DNA from: Anthoceros angustus
Taxonomy: Eukaryota; Streptophyta; Anthocerotopsida; Anthocerotales; Anthocerotaceae
Length of the DNA: 64,000 nt
NCBI GenBank assembly: GCA_010909165.1
Contig: MU008182.1
Coordinates: 186,001 to 250,000, forward strand
Direction of reading: 5' to 3'
Part shown: positions 33,240-45,549 of the stretch, one piece after another
Numbering within the stretch: position 1 is the stretch's first letter
How the letters are laid out: every line of letters begins with the position of its first letter
Notes under the pieces: generated by a model
What the model was told of the DNA's origin: nothing
What the model saw: only the letters and a program-made list of their open reading frames with translations
The model's database searches: none
Made by a program: the position numbers and the translations under genes

Positions 33240-33450
33240 CAAAGGCTACCAACGAGATACTGTAGGTGGAGCGAATTGTCAAAGTCGAGGAGGAAGACAT
33301 TATGAAAGATGTGCTCCTGGACTTGAAGGGCAAGGCTGCCCATTTTTTAGCCAACATACAAGGAGCTCGGAACCAACAGTATGTAGACGCACCAAGGCTT
33401 GTGCCTTAGAGGAAAACAAAGGGGAAACAGTCCTCGAATTCAAGCCACCC

Positions 33451-34257
33451 ATGGCGGATGACAAGGTATGGCAAGAGGTGCTTACATGGGCACGGGTTGA
33501 ACTGACAACATGGCAACTTTTGCCCTCCAAAGCTCAACTACCGCAAAGGCAAGACTCTCAAGGCGGATGGCGACTAAACCAAGATGGCGTGGGAAGAAGG
33601 GATGGATCTACAAGTTCCAAAAGCATGGGAGGGATCCAACGATCGAGGAGCTTGAATTTGGGGCTCTCTATGAAAACATAACCGAACCGTGGGTCGGCAG
33701 AGGCCGGAGGGTCAATGGAAGGATTTCGCACGAGCTAAGAAGGAGGGAAGGAAGCGGAAATATGACCAAACATCAGGATATACTAGATCGGACCGGGAAC
33801 ATGGGTGATGACGATGATAGCGGGAGGAGGATCAAGAAGGAGGTAATGGTGTGTTTGAGGACCATATGTCAAGTGACGCACGCCCGAGGACGACAATGCC
33901 GATGACGAGAATGGGGATGTCGAGGGGGAAGATGGGCAAGAAGGGGAAAGAGAAGGGGAAGAAGAGGATGAGGAAGAGGACAATGGGGAAGAGGACGAGG
34001 AGGATGAGAACGAGGGAAGCCGACTGAGGAAGAGGAGGGTCATGCGGAAGACGGCACAGAGAGATGGAGGCAGTCGCTTGATGATGGAGGATTCGACACG
34101 ACAAAGGCACAATTCCAGAAGAACCGAGGTCGTGACGACCCCAACACCGCAAGGGAAGGGAAATTCGCCGAGGAAAGGGGTGGCCCCACATATGGAAGTG
34201 CGAGTAATAACAGCTCAAAGGAAAGACGTATGGGGAAAAGCCGGTCATGCTTTGTAA
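33451..34257 (+). pseudogene. Unrecognised acidic protein relic
   Basis: Frame 33510-33905 encodes KKGWIYKFQKHGRDPTIEEL followed by EFGALYENITEPWVGRGRRV. After a shift, 33900-34050 encodes a long Asp/Glu run ending in a basic cluster (SRLRKRRVMRKTAQ), then Ser/Arg-rich sequence to 34257. Acidic-then-basic tails are common in nuclear proteins and in some retroelement ORFs. I cannot place it. Confidence 0.35.
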
Positions 34258-35309
34258 GATTGGTGTTCGATTGGTCACTTTCTTGTGATGCATCATCGCT
34301 GTTTGGTGTCCGTATGGGGAGAACCATCCTTCGCAAAGCCGGATCATGCACCGAGAAAGACGGCCGAGCGCAAGGCACACCGATCGTGTAGAAGGTCGCG
34401 ACGGAAAAGGCCAAAGGCCGCAAACGCATCCCGAGCGACAAAGCCACAAATACCTTCATGATACGGATTAGATAGCCATATGCATATGGCTTATGGTGCA
34501 TGGCCTGGCCATAAAACATGATACAACGATTTACAAATGCTCTGGAATTAATGCTTTTATTCTACATGCTGTATGCCAAATATGCAGAACAATACATATA
34601 ATCGTCGTACATACAATCCCCATACATTCAAATACGTCAATATGTTTAATATAACACGCTTCCATTAAAAATAAGTGGCGGTGGCAATACCGTCAAATGA
34701 CACTTGTGAAAAAACAAGTGTGAAGAAATCGATACGATGTGTGGCATCCATAAAGGGCATCCGGTCCACATTCATCGGGGTAATGATGGCGCATGAATGT
34801 GGCATGTGCACATAAATGTGTGCGACGCCCCCTTCATGTCGAAGCGGGCAAACCAATCCCCGCTTAATATGCTCACTAACCCGAGGCCCAACCGCTCAAC
34901 CGTTAACGAATCGCCTTCTAACAATTTAATTGTAACGATTTCTGGCTCGGGGACCAAAACCAGAACACTATAATGGACATTATAATGTAACAATAGGACG
35001 TATATATGTTACAAAAAAACGTGACATACCCACCTGGTTCCTAGTAGTGGCGGTGCGGTGGTGGAGAGCTCGGAGATTCGCAGCGGACACACGATACGAC
35101 TACGGAGTCCCCCACACCATTCAAGGTGTATGCGACGATGATGAACCAACAAAGACCTAGTATCGCTTCGCAACAGAGATAACCCGGCACGCAAGAGGTC
35201 CGCGGCCATCAAGGAGACGCAACCACGACGAGGCACCCCCGTCCGTAAGGCCAAACCGGTGGAGGTAAGAGTGGTATCCCACACGGACCCAGGAGCGTCG
35301 GTAGTTTAG
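34258..35309. other. No gene recognised upstream of the protease fragment
   Basis: AT-richer sequence (34480-35020) with several ATACAT/CATATG words and no sustained frame. The expected Gag of the 35.3-kb element is not visible here. Confidence 0.35.
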
Positions 35310-35687
35310 GTGGAAATCACAGGATGCGTCATTAAAAACGTGCCCCTAGACACGGGTTCGGGGGTCAACCTTATCACGGAGGCCACGGCTCGACGCTTGG
35401 GGTTCACTGCGTTTGAACCCTCAACCAAAACCCTAAGGATGGCGGACATGTCAAGGCGCGCGCCTGTGGGAGAGCTGTCCGGAGTTCAAGCCAACATAGC
35501 AGGTGCACCATACACACTAGATTTCGTGGTCATCAAGCCCGCAGGACCCTTGGGATATGAGGTGCTGTTGGGATGCCCCTGGCTCGGACTCGCCCAAACG
35601 AAGCTGCACTTCGGCAGGAAGGAAATCCACTTTAAACCAGTGGACTGGGATCCGAAGGTAAGGGAAGGACGGGTGGCGATCACCTAG
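35310..35687 (+). CDS. Ty3/gypsy aspartic protease fragment
   Basis: The open frame has 125 codons; a TAG lies just upstream and the displayed start is GTG, so the true start is unknown. The retropepsin signature is VPLDTGSGVNLITEATARRL (DTGS active-site triad); a typical hydrophobic second half follows (LGYEVLLGCPWLGL, matching the ILG..WL pattern). This enzyme processes the polyprotein of LTR retrotransposons. It continues, after a stop, into the linker at 35873-36283. Confidence 0.8.
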   Translation: MEITGCVIKNVPLDTGSGVNLITEATARRLGFTAFEPSTKTLRMADMSRRAPVGELSGVQANIAGAPYTLDFVVIKPAGPLGYEVLLGCPWLGLAQTKLHFGRKEIHFKPVDWDPKVREGRVAIT

Positions 35688-35872
35688 AGCAAGGACACAT
35701 ACTGTGGGGAAACCGTAAGCACCACTGAAGGGTACACCTCCGCCGAGGATAGTGGGGACGATGAACGGGAGGATACGGACGAAGCCTATCCTTTCCCCAA
35801 AATTTTGTGGTCTGAGGAGGAGATGGACTATCGGAGGGATGCCTTTGAGCGGAGGTTGTCGACTGCTTTCGG

Positions 35873-36283
35873 ATGGACGCCGCGATGAGTCAGGAGGACG
35901 GTAAAAGAGAGGAGGGTTCCACGGATGACGAAGCGGCGGAACCTGAAGAAGTGACCTGCTTCACCTCGGACGAACTTTTCCGGGAGTGGGGAATGCACGA
36001 AGATGACCCTCGGGTGGAGGACGAGGGGTTTGAACGTAGTGAGGCTACGCAGGAGAGGGAGACAGTCAACCCGGACGATGTGGAAGATGTGGAGGTACGA
36101 CCAGGCAAGTCCTTAAAGTTCAGGAAGGGGATGCCAACAGAGTTGAGGCAGGAGCTTACACAGCTGTTGGGGGAATTCAGTGAAGTATTTGCTTTCAAGG
36201 TCACGGACATGAAGGGTATCCCGAAACAGCGGGGAGAACACCGGATAGACCTGAAGCCGGGTGCGGTGTGTCGCACGAGGTAA
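35873..36283 (+). pseudogene. Protease-RT linker and start of reverse transcriptase, truncated
   Basis: The 136-codon frame is acidic at first (EEGSTDDEAAEPEEVTCFTS). It then shows the conserved Ty3/gypsy segment before RT: LTQLLGEFSEVFAFKVTDMK, GIPKQRGEHRIDLKPGA. In intact elements RT fingers and palm follow at once; here the frame stops 14 nt after VCRTR and no RT follows, so pol is cut off near 36283. Residue-level reading is direct; truncation by deletion or later insertion cannot be told apart. Confidence 0.75.
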
Positions 36284-36879
36284 GCACTTCCTCGACCAAC
36301 AACCAAGCAAACAAATCTAATACGCAGATATATAGGAGCAACAAAACCTCTCCTGAGACACAATTGCAACGTTAGGCCTGGCGGCGCTTCCCAGCTGTGG
36401 CCAATTTTCCCCAAAAGTCCTCCTTCCAGGGCAAGGCGCCGTCAGCGAGGTGGTCGCGGTGCTCCTCCTGGCGTCCTTCCTTCCACAATCGCGAGGTCAC
36501 AGGCGCCCCAACTCGGTGCCTCCTGTCCTTGACCTCCGCTTCCAGCACTCGCGACACTCAACGCGCTCCTCACCACCTCACAGTGTCCAAGAAGCTCCTC
36601 GGTGCTCTAGAGCGCTTGGTGCCTGCCTCCTCTTCTTCTCCCTCGCGCTTCAGCCAGGGCTCCCTCTCCGCTGTACCGCCTTCCTCTTGTTCGCAAGTAG
36701 CGGCAATATAAATGGTAGCCTCCTTTCCTTCTTCTTCTTCTTCTTACGCCCGCCTTCAAATTGGTGGCAGGTGAAGCGGGCGCCGCTGAATCGCACTTTG
36801 CCCTCCTTGGATGGCTGCCACCTGGAGGTCTCTCAACCCTAGATTGGATTAACTGTCCTAAAATACCCATTTCTGCCTA
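36284..36879. other. CT-rich stretch, no gene recognised
   Basis: Frames on both strands (up to 130 codons) are low-complexity Ser/Leu- or Arg-rich. Poly-CTT occurs near 36725-36745. Nothing is supported. Confidence 0.35.
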
Positions 36880-37318
36880 AGTTGCCTATTTCTCTGTCCT
36901 ATTTGCAGCCCCTAATTAATTACCTTCTAATTAATCCAATCTATTTATTCACCTATTGGTGGGCATATATAGTGGATATCCCTTTATTCTAATTTTCCTC
37001 CCTGTTAGCGAGACTTCATTCGTCACCTACCGCGTAGTTCCGCTCTTCTCCTCGACCTACGGCATGGTGTGGCACCTCACGCCAGGGGTCCACCCTCCGC
37101 CTCTAGGCTGCCTTTCTATCTCGCCCAAGGGTCATTTCGACCCGTTTCTTCTCCCTGGGATATCCTCTCTGCCTTCCTAACATTATCCTACAACTCCAGC
37201 TTCAAAGAATTCAGAAAATTCCCGGCATGCTCCCTTCCAATTGATTTTAGCCAAAAAAATCAAGTTCTCTTCCTCCGGCTCTTTTGGGCTGGTTGCCCAA
37301 ACTTTTGCATTCCACACA
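36880..37318 (+). repeat. LTR-like direct repeat, copy 1
   Basis: Matches 43235-43612 in the same orientation. Shared: CTATTGGTGGGCATATATAG (TATA-like) near 36953/43283; CCTACAACTCC, TTCAGAAAATTCC and TTTTAGCCAAAAAA; TTTGCATTCCACAC at the end. The middle (37030-37130) is diverged. The size and TATA suggest an LTR, but terminal TG..CA and a primer-binding site are not clear. Confidence 0.5.
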
Positions 37319-37399
37319 TGTTGGGAGAAGCATCCGAATCGCCTACGGTTATCGAAAAGCAACCCCGCCAATGCATCCGCCAACCTCATCCACAAAATC

Positions 37400-38470
37400 A
37401 AGAGCAAAGGCGCCTGTGAGGAGGCACTGAAGTCCCGTGGACAAAAGAAACGGAAGCATCAAAGAAGACGATACTATGGCACGCCTTGCAAAGCCGGAGA
37501 AGTTGGTGCGAAGGCGAAGATCAAGATCAGCAGCTCATCATCGAGGACTAAGAAGATGAGCACAAGCTTGATACATGGCGATCGTGACCAGATCCAAGGG
37601 CAGGAAGAAACCTCCGCAGCCTACGAGAAGATAGCTCGAGGAAGAAGAGGATGTCTGACACCGCAGGCGGAAGACAAAGGAAGCTTCGGATCCTTCCCAA
37701 CCTATGCCAAGATGCCAAAGTCGCTTGAGCCATTGCCGGAGCAACTGGGAGCAACATCAAAGTCCAGTGGGCGATGTGGAGAAACCCATGCACAGATTGT
37801 TGACGAGACGATGGCACAAAAGCTGAGATGCCATGTTTTGTTTACAAGACATGGGGTTGAGCGTGAAGGAAGTCGTGGGTTTGACTCTGGATGTTGACAA
37901 CCCTTGAAGACGAAGCAAGTGTCCAAGATTTGCCACAGTAGCAATGATGTCATTGCCGACCTCCCAACCAAGCATCTCCGTGGAAAAGCAAACACGAGTG
38001 GCTTTGGTCAACAATCGGGAGAGGCACATTGAAATCAATGGATTCGCACAAGGAGGGTGTTGATTGACACCGGAGCACGTCGTTGGAAGAAGAGTGAAGG
38101 AAGCTGGGTCTCCACCAAGAAAGGTTGAAGGAAACCAAGTGGAAGATCCGCATCACCGGGACCACGGAGCATGTGTTGGGGTGACAAGGCATGTCAAGGT
38201 TTCATTCAAACCAAGAAGCAGACTTCACCTTTGTCGAGGTACACCGCTGGTCACCGATGCGTATATTTGATGTCTTGGAGCGGACGCTTTGTACAAACCG
38301 AGTCATGGTGGATTTGTGGACGAGATGCTATCGATCAGCCGAGAAGCCGGAGCAAAACCGATGAACGGATTGCCCGATCCCTCTACACGCATGGCAAGGA
38401 TCATGAGAACCTCATTGCCAGCCTACCTAGTGTCAGAGGTGAAGGACACGCCATACGTGCTTGAACCTCT
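37400..38470 (+). pseudogene. Degenerate Gag/protease region of a gypsy-like element
   Basis: Frame 37241-37897 is Lys/Ser-rich (KKMSTSLIHGDRDQIQGQEE). Near 38057 another frame reads RRVLIDTGARRW, with the DTG of an aspartic protease, and 38289-38534 resembles the protease-to-RT spacer. It follows the LTR-like copy at 36880-37318, the order expected for an LTR element. Many frame changes; identity rests mostly on DTG plus context. Confidence 0.4.
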
Positions 38471-39185
38471 TTGGCGTGTGTCTAACAACCGCACCGACGA
38501 TGGAGGATTCACGAGGAGGAGGAAGACAAGCTAGTTGCTGCCCACCCCGGAGGAGGTTCTTCAAGTCACCGACAGAGCTAGTGATCGCAGAATGAGCCGT
38601 AAAGCAAAGTGGAGGATGGTGCAATAGGACTAGTGTCCTATGACCCGAGAATCACTGAAAGTTCTTGCCTAGGTGTGAAGGAAAACCCGGGCTTCCGAGG
38701 CTTCCTCTAGCTGCCACACTTATCCCACCGCCGCCTGGACGCTGGGTTTCGTCCCATGAGGCTTGTGTGAAAGCTCTAGGTCTTGTGGAAACAATCACAC
38801 CGCAGCGGACACAACTTCTCACCTTCTAAACAAGCAAGGCGCCTCTACTCCCTCTTACAATAGCCGCACCACTTGCACCGCCCGAAAATCACCAATCGAC
38901 CTACAACGACACAACACAAGTGTCCCGCCTCAGCAGCCACGGCGCCAGTGGACCCCCGATCCACACCGCATTTCGTCCCTACTTAAGACCAACTCTTCTC
39001 CACTGTGAGCGCTTTTACTTGCATTTGGGATCTGGCCCCTTAGGCTCGCGTGGCCTTCCACTAACACCTACACCTCTAATCCTCTACTCATCTCCTCATC
39101 CTCTTCCTCCTATTCTAACCTCCTGGGCTTTCGCTCGCCTTACGGCACAACCGCCTGGGTCCGCCTCCAGCAAGTTCTTCCTTGG
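38471..39185. other. No gene recognised
   Basis: C/T-rich sequence with short Pro/Leu/Ser frames and no family pattern. Confidence 0.3.
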
Positions 39186-39500
39186 GCGGTTGCTGAGTTT
39201 GACACTGTGACGAGAACCTGTGGAGTCTTTCCTAGTCTACCCTCAAGCCGAGAGTTCCCGGGCATTGCCACACACCCAAAGCAAAGCAATTTCACAAAGA
39301 ACCATTCACAAGGGGAGCAACTCGTTTAGGCACTTGGAGCAAGTCCTCCACCAAGCACTCCGACCACCGCGACTTCCTCTCTACTGAGACGTGTTGGCTC
39401 ACTGCAGAAATTCCTCATGGCAAAGGACTCGATGGAGCGTCGCAAGACATGATACTTTACTTTGTGAAATCCTCCTCCTCTTATAGGAGGCCTTCCACAT
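39186..39500 (-). repeat. Dispersed D2-related repeat, inverted
   Basis: The minus strand matches 9770-10045 and 13896-14110. Shared: AAGTAAAGTATCA, GTAGAGAGGAAG, GGTCGGAGTGCTTGGT, CGAGTTGCTCCCCTTGTGAA and TGAAATTGCTTTGCTTTGGG. It shows that D2 is a dispersed family, not just a local duplication. Confidence 0.75.
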
Positions 39501-42500
39501 ACAACCTCCCTTGGGTGACCCTCACAGTCACCTTTTCCAATATTCTTATTTCCTACCGCCAAGATTTAAGGCTGGCATCTAAGTCTCCCGATCCTAGGTA
39601 AATTCTATTCTAGCAACTTCACCTATGGCCACTCTTTAATGTTGCCAACCTACACCACCTATCCTTCCCATTCCCCAAAGCTCATTTATGGTCATTGACA
39701 ATTCTCCCTTATCTTGCAGTGGCAGGTTCCCTTGGTTGGTCTTCTCATCCCCTTTTCTCTCCCTTTGCGCTGGTCTTCCCTTTTTGCACTGGTCTTCCCA
39801 CCGACCTCCTCTGACTTTTGGGGTACCTTCCGACCTTTGGGGCACCTTCCCGCCCCTTCTTCCCTCTGGGCGGCGCCGATTCCTCTTGCCATCCAGCAAT
39901 CGCGCCGCACTCGAATGGCCCATCTTCTAGCCTCCACGACGGCGCTCCTTCAAAGGGCACCCTACCGCGGTAGTCCGCAGACTCGGGGTGACTACCTACC
40001 ATGGTAGTCTGGTCCCTATCTCCTTCCCTCTTCCTCCGGTGATGGTCCACAGGGTTGAGATCCTTTTTGCTCCTTTCCTATTGTTTGATTTGTCCATACC
40101 TATCATGGAGCATGTCTTCAAAGGTTCCTCCCCCCATTTGCTGACCGATGTTGTCACCTCGCTAATTCCTCCGGGCCTTCTTTGCGTTGGTCTCCTCTCT
40201 TGGCCCTGGCTCCTCCCTTATCCGTGGGGTGAGGGAATTTCTTACCCCTCCCCCTTCCTCGACGGGTCGGACCCCGTCCTTGTCTCCACCGGTCATTGCT
40301 CCCACCACCTTATCATCTATCGGGGCATGGACCCCGCCCTTCATCCTCAATCAGCCTCGGCTGGCTCCCCTCAGTCCCACGCAGGTACCGCCCACCGCGT
40401 AGTCCGCGACTACCGGCGAGGGTGGTACCTACCACGGTGAGTCCGACTACTGGTAGGGTGGTCACTCACCGTGGTAGGGTGACCCCACCTTGCCCCTGCG
40501 CCATCTCCTTCCTTTGGCGCCGAGGACTCATCCTCCTCTCCTTCACTTGTGGAACAAGTGACCTCCTTGCTCCTCTGCACTTATGTTGGTAGGTTGAGCT
40601 CCTCTTTGTGATTTTTCATTCTCCTAGGGAGACAACCTCCTCCTTAACATCTCGTGGGGCCAAAGTACTTGCCTCCCCTACCATCGCCTCCCTCAACTTG
40701 CATCCATTGCCTCCTTCGAGACCCACGCGGTAGGCCGCCTCCCCCCCGTGAGGCTGCCTCCCCACCGTAGGTTGCCTTCTTCCTCCCCTGTTCCTTATGG
40801 CACTATGGGCTCCTCTCGCCATTTCTTCTCCAAACTCCTCGGAGTCCATATCGCTTGTGACCTCATCAAAATCTAAGGCCCCGGCTTAATGCATGAGGGC
40901 CTCCCTATCATCATCGTGTGGCCCAAGCATCCTCCTCTTCACAATTATTGTAGGCCTCCACACACCATGCCATCGCCCAATATTTTTGGCAATGGGTTTA
41001 CTCCAAACTACCACCATGCGCTTCATGAGTTGGGGTTTCTTGGCCTTGAAACCCTTCACGGCATCCACACAGCTTCCTCGAACCAGCCTCATCATCGCTT
41101 GGCTCTTAGCAATCCCATGAGGAGAACAAACACCAAGCTAAGCACCAAGAACACTAAGGACGTCCCCTCTTAGAAGAAATTCACTCAAAACCAAGCCAAG
41201 GCACACCAAGACCCAAGAAATTGGTGCCACAAGAAAAGAGAACACCAAGAGGAGATGGCGGCATCACTCTTAAGAAGGCACACACGTGCAGAGGGCGCAC
41301 ACAAGCTCTAGCTCACTCCCCTCTGCACTTTTAGACATCCCAGGTCTTCTCATCGACAATTATAGCAACAGCTCCTAAATTGCAGCCATAGATTTGAGTG
41401 GTTGCAAGCATGTGGCCATATCCCATCCATTATTTCGCACCAGCCATAACCTCTAATTTCTATCGTAGCCATCAATCCCCACCATGAATCTAAGGATCCT
41501 TTCCATCCATCTTGCACAAATTCAAGACCCTAGTTGGTTTGCACCAAGAAGGCTCTTAAGTCATCAATCCTTCAGCTCTTGTGCAAGAGCAACATTCCCT
41601 GCATCTCCTTGGCCCTAGGCGCTCCCATAGAGACCATCCTACCCATCAAAACCCAAGGAAAAGCTCAATCCTCAGCCTCCAAAATCCGGCCGCTGCTGCA
41701 ACTCCCTACTAAGAACTTTCCCAATCAGCTCCCTGTGTCTTTTGCAAATATAAGCTCATACTCCTCACAAAAGGCACCCCATCCGAGTAATGATCCGCCC
41801 ATAGGACGCTTAACTGAGTTCTTATACCCACATATCCAACACACCAAGTTCCTCATGCATTTTGCCATACATTTTGTCATTATTGAACTCCTCACCAAGC
41901 TCCTTCTCCACATTTCTCCTTAGCGAACTCCTTGACCAACTCTCGAATCCTACCTTGCCCAATTCTCCTCGCGCCACCACAACGACCTCCCTTCACACCT
42001 ACTTGCAGCCCAAGCTGAATTTTGCCTTCATGATGCACACCCATTGCGATTCCTTCACCATATTGCAGCCCATCGCAATACCTTCTGTCAGTGCCACCTC
42101 CATCTTGCAGCCCAGCAAATTCAGCTTGCCATGAGAGCTCTACCATGGCCTCTCCTAGTTCGACACGGCCCTATCATGCCATCCTCACATCATTACTCCA
42201 CGCAAGTACTTCCACATGCTTCACGCCATGGCCTCCTCTTGCAAATGACTAGCATTGTGCACCATAACTCAGCTCTCTTCTCTCTTCATCCTTCGCCTTG
42301 TGGCCTTCACCCCGCAACATGTGCTAGGCACTCCAATTCCCTTCCGTAGGGCTGCCTACCTACCAACGAGGCTGCCTACCTACGGTCTTTGGGTACCTGG
42401 CTATAGTGGGTACCCCACCACCCTTGTACGTGTTGTTCCTATCACGGTAGGGTGTGCACCTACCATGGTAGGCGTCTCCTATACACCATTTGGCCCTATC

Positions 42501-43234
42501 CTCCGCATCTCTTGAGCTCCTCTGGGGCTCGCTCATGGAGGTTTCCTCCTCCTCGAACCCCTCGGGTTCTACCACGCTTCCTCTTCCTTCGAGTCCTCCA
42601 GCCTTGATGCCGCAGCTTGACGATGCTGCCTCCGAGTGTCATAAAAGGCAATGGTCTTTCCACACCAGGCCTTGACCTCGCCTTGCTCACAATTCCCTAG
42701 CTCTTATACCCTTGCTTTTGACGAGTTTCCAATTGCTGTGATTTCGAAGAAGGAATTCTCTAAGGTTCAGGATTCTTACATCTTCTCCAAGTTGAGAGTC
42801 CCTTCTCCGCAATTTCTCTTCAATTTTGACATGCCTTGCTCTTCCCAACACCTTTGGGCTTGGGCAAGCATTGCCTTCTTCCTTCCACCCGGCCCTTTCC
42901 TTCCTTCTTCTTCTCTTGTTGCACCCCTACTTGTCTTGCCTATTTTCCTCTCTCGCCTAGCTTGCGCCTCTTCTCTATCCTGCACAGCGCACGACATCGT
43001 AATCTGTGTGGGGCTCTTCTACAGACTCTTGGTGTGGCGGCGCCTTCCTGCGTGTTGGCGCTTCCTCACCTTCAAGTTGTGACCTCCTACACACATGCAG
43101 ATTATAAAGATAACTTGGGGTTAGGAATGGTAACTACCAATCTACTCGCCTTGGATATGCACCACGTGGCACCTTTTCTGTTGATTGGAGTTTCCCAATT
43201 CCTCTTATACTAAGATACTATTTTCCCCTAGTTT
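39501..43234. other. CT-rich element interior with no sustained gene; palindromic CTACC..GGTAG sites
   Basis: No frame shows a protein family. CTACCGCGGTAG (39962-39973), CTACCATGGTAG (39996-40007 and 42460-42471) and several near-copies (about 40429, 40470, 42440) are scattered through it. The strand bias (pyrimidine-rich plus strand from 39700 to 43070) suggests a transcribed purine-rich minus strand, as in relative D, but this is not firm. Confidence 0.4.
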
Positions 43235-43612
43235 CCTAACGGCCCAATCTAGCTTTTAATTTCCTATTGACCCATTTATCTAGTCCACTATTGGTGGGCA
43301 TATATAGTGGATATACCTATCCTAATCCTTTTTAGCCGAGATTTCTACCCACCGGTAGTCTCCAGCTACCGGTAGTCTCCCTCCAATCTGAGTGGCCAGT
43401 GTAGGTCACACCACCGCCTCTCGGCCGCCTCCTTGCCCGCCCACTCGCCATTTGACCCGCTTTTCCCTCGATATCCTCTGCTTCCTAACATCCTACAACT
43501 CCGCTTCAAGATTCAGAAAATTCCGGCATGATCCTTCCAATCGATTTTAGCCAAAAAATCAAGTTCGTTCTTCCTCCGGCTCTTTTAATGGTTGCAGACT
43601 TTGCATTCCACA
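43235..43612 (+). repeat. LTR-like direct repeat, copy 2
   Basis: Second copy of 36880-37318, lying directly upstream of the gypsy pol relic and in the right orientation for a 5' LTR. CTACCGGTAGTCTCC-like words at 43345-43380 replace part of the middle. A matching 3' LTR after the integrase was not found. Confidence 0.5.
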
Positions 43613-43619
43613 CTAGGGT

Positions 43620-44850
43620 TGAGCCTGCTAGACCTAAACACCTGTGTCATCACATGGCGACCGGAAGGGTATAGTGCTCGTGGAACTTTTGGAGGCATCG
43701 ACCGCTTGAAGCAAAGTGTGGCATCAAAGTGCTAAGATACGCGTATTGTGACCCGATCCAAAAGCAAGGATTGTCACAAGCGCTGTGAAGAGACTTGATG
43801 GGGAGTACCTAACCTCGACGGGAGTGAAGGTTTTATAAAGGCGATGGATGTTCGCATGATAGGGTTGTCCCATTTGAGTTGTCTTGGGCAACCGGTGGAC
43901 CTTGTCATCGCAGTTGGGAGTGTCAAGGACTATCCTCTGGCAAGGGTCAAGGTCTCAAGGATCCACAACAAACATTGTTCTATGACCGATGAGGATCTTG
44001 CGCTTGATCCGTAAAGGGCAAGAAAGGCCTTGTGGATACATGTTGGAGAATGTGCCAGATGCATGAGCGTGAAGAAGCAAGTTCAGGAGGATTTTGCCAC
44101 GATCCGAGGAGTGTTGGTCGAGCTTCTATTGGATGCATTCAATTTGGTTCGAGGGCTCATAGGTTGAGGTCCATGTGGACTAACCTTGCTCCCTTGGAAC
44201 ATTTGAAGTGTGCGAGGTCGCTCACCAAGCGACCTAATCATGTTGTCAAGGATGTGCTAGCATCGGAAGGCATGCCCAACAAGTCATCAAGACCGACAAG
44301 CCGCCGACTTCCGTGAACACGCCTGACACCCCATGGCGGCTTGGCCAACCTTTGTGTCCAAGTCCAAGTCTTACGCCTTCAGAACCATGGCCCGGCGTTG
44401 TGGGATGACATGGCGAGGTTTTGGAGAGCCAACACCACGAGAGGGAGTTGGCCATGGATTTGATGCCGAGCCACAAGACACCGGAGTGACCGAGAAGGAA
44501 CGGTGTCGATTGCTTGGGCAAGCATTTGACATGAACATGATGACCGTTGTTTAGCTACGAGTCGCTTACCAACTTCAAACCAAGAAGGCGGGGTTGAAGC
44601 CGGGTTGGTGGGTGAAGGATATTCCAAGACTATCTCAACAGGAGAAGGCGAGTTTGGAGGGCAAGGAGAGCGAGCACGAGAGGAAGCGCAAGCCATCCGA
44701 GCCACAGCCACATGAGTGGTTAACAGGCCGAGTTGAAGAGCAATCAACGCGCCTAAAGGAGTTGTTGGAGGCATCGCGACATGTGTTTGCTTTCACGCTA
44801 TGGAGATGGGGAAGTACACCAAAGGGAAGTTCCACATAGAATCGACTACG
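43620..44850 (+). pseudogene. Gypsy element: degenerate region between LTR-like repeat and RT
   Basis: Frames near 43840-44010 (VDLVIAVGSVKDYPLARVKV) resemble the protease/RT spacer. Further right, 44594-44839 gives LTGRVEEQSTRLKELLEASR followed by HVFAFTL, the conserved lead-in to Ty3/gypsy RT, then MGKYTKGKFHIES in the next frame. Multiple stops and frame changes; no clear DTG is seen. Confidence 0.5.
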
Positions 44851-44851
44851 G

Positions 44852-45420
44852 ATGAACCAAAGGTTCAGAGGCAGGTGCTCGAAGGCCGAGTGGGATTTGG
44901 TTGAGAATCGATGCCAAGAGCTTCTCAAGCTAGGGCTGATTCGACGATCTAACTCTGACGCATGCGAGGTTTCCAAAAAGAAGGATGAGAATGGATTGTG
45001 GACGGAGAGGAGAATGTGTGGTGACTATCGGCCGTTGAACGAGCGAATCCCACATGACCACTATCCCATGCCATGGCCAAGAGATCTTCGACACCATTGG
45101 GTCTCGCCAAGTTCTTCTCAACATTGGACTTGAGGCTAGGGTTTCACCAAGTAGAGATCGCCAAGAAGACAAGAAGAAAACGCGGGCGTAGATTGCTTGT
45201 ACGAGTGGAACTTACATGCCATTTGGGTTGAAGACATCGCCAACGCAGCTCCAAAGGTACATGGACAATGAGCTCAAGGACTTGCATTTCGCCAAGTGCT
45301 ACATTGATGATGTCATCATCTTCAGCAATACCTTTGAGGAGCATCTACAACATCTTCGAGCGCCTTTGCTAGACTGGTCAGGGGTTGAAGGCCCATCCAG
45401 GAAGTGTCGATTGGAGAGGA
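44852..45420 (+). pseudogene. Ty3/gypsy reverse transcriptase, frameshifted
   Basis: The first frame (44852-45133) holds KAEWDLVENRCQELLKLGLI, SNSDACEVSKKKDENGLWTE and MCGDYRPLNERIPHDHYPMP, the fingers and first palm motifs. After shifts, 45216-45360 holds MPFGLKTSPTQLQRYMDNEL and CYIDDVIIFSNTFEEHLQHL; the catalytic YIDD is at 45300-45311. The order is right, and only indels break the frame. RT copies element RNA into DNA in cytoplasmic particles. Confidence 0.88.
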
Positions 45421-45549
45421 CAAGGTGTTGTACTTGGGTCATTGGATCACGCGACGGATCTCGCCGCATGCCACCAAGGTGGAGGCAATCGCGCATTCCT
45501 GTGCCAAACGACATCTCGTTGAGGGCATTCTTGGGTTGGCGGTGTTACT

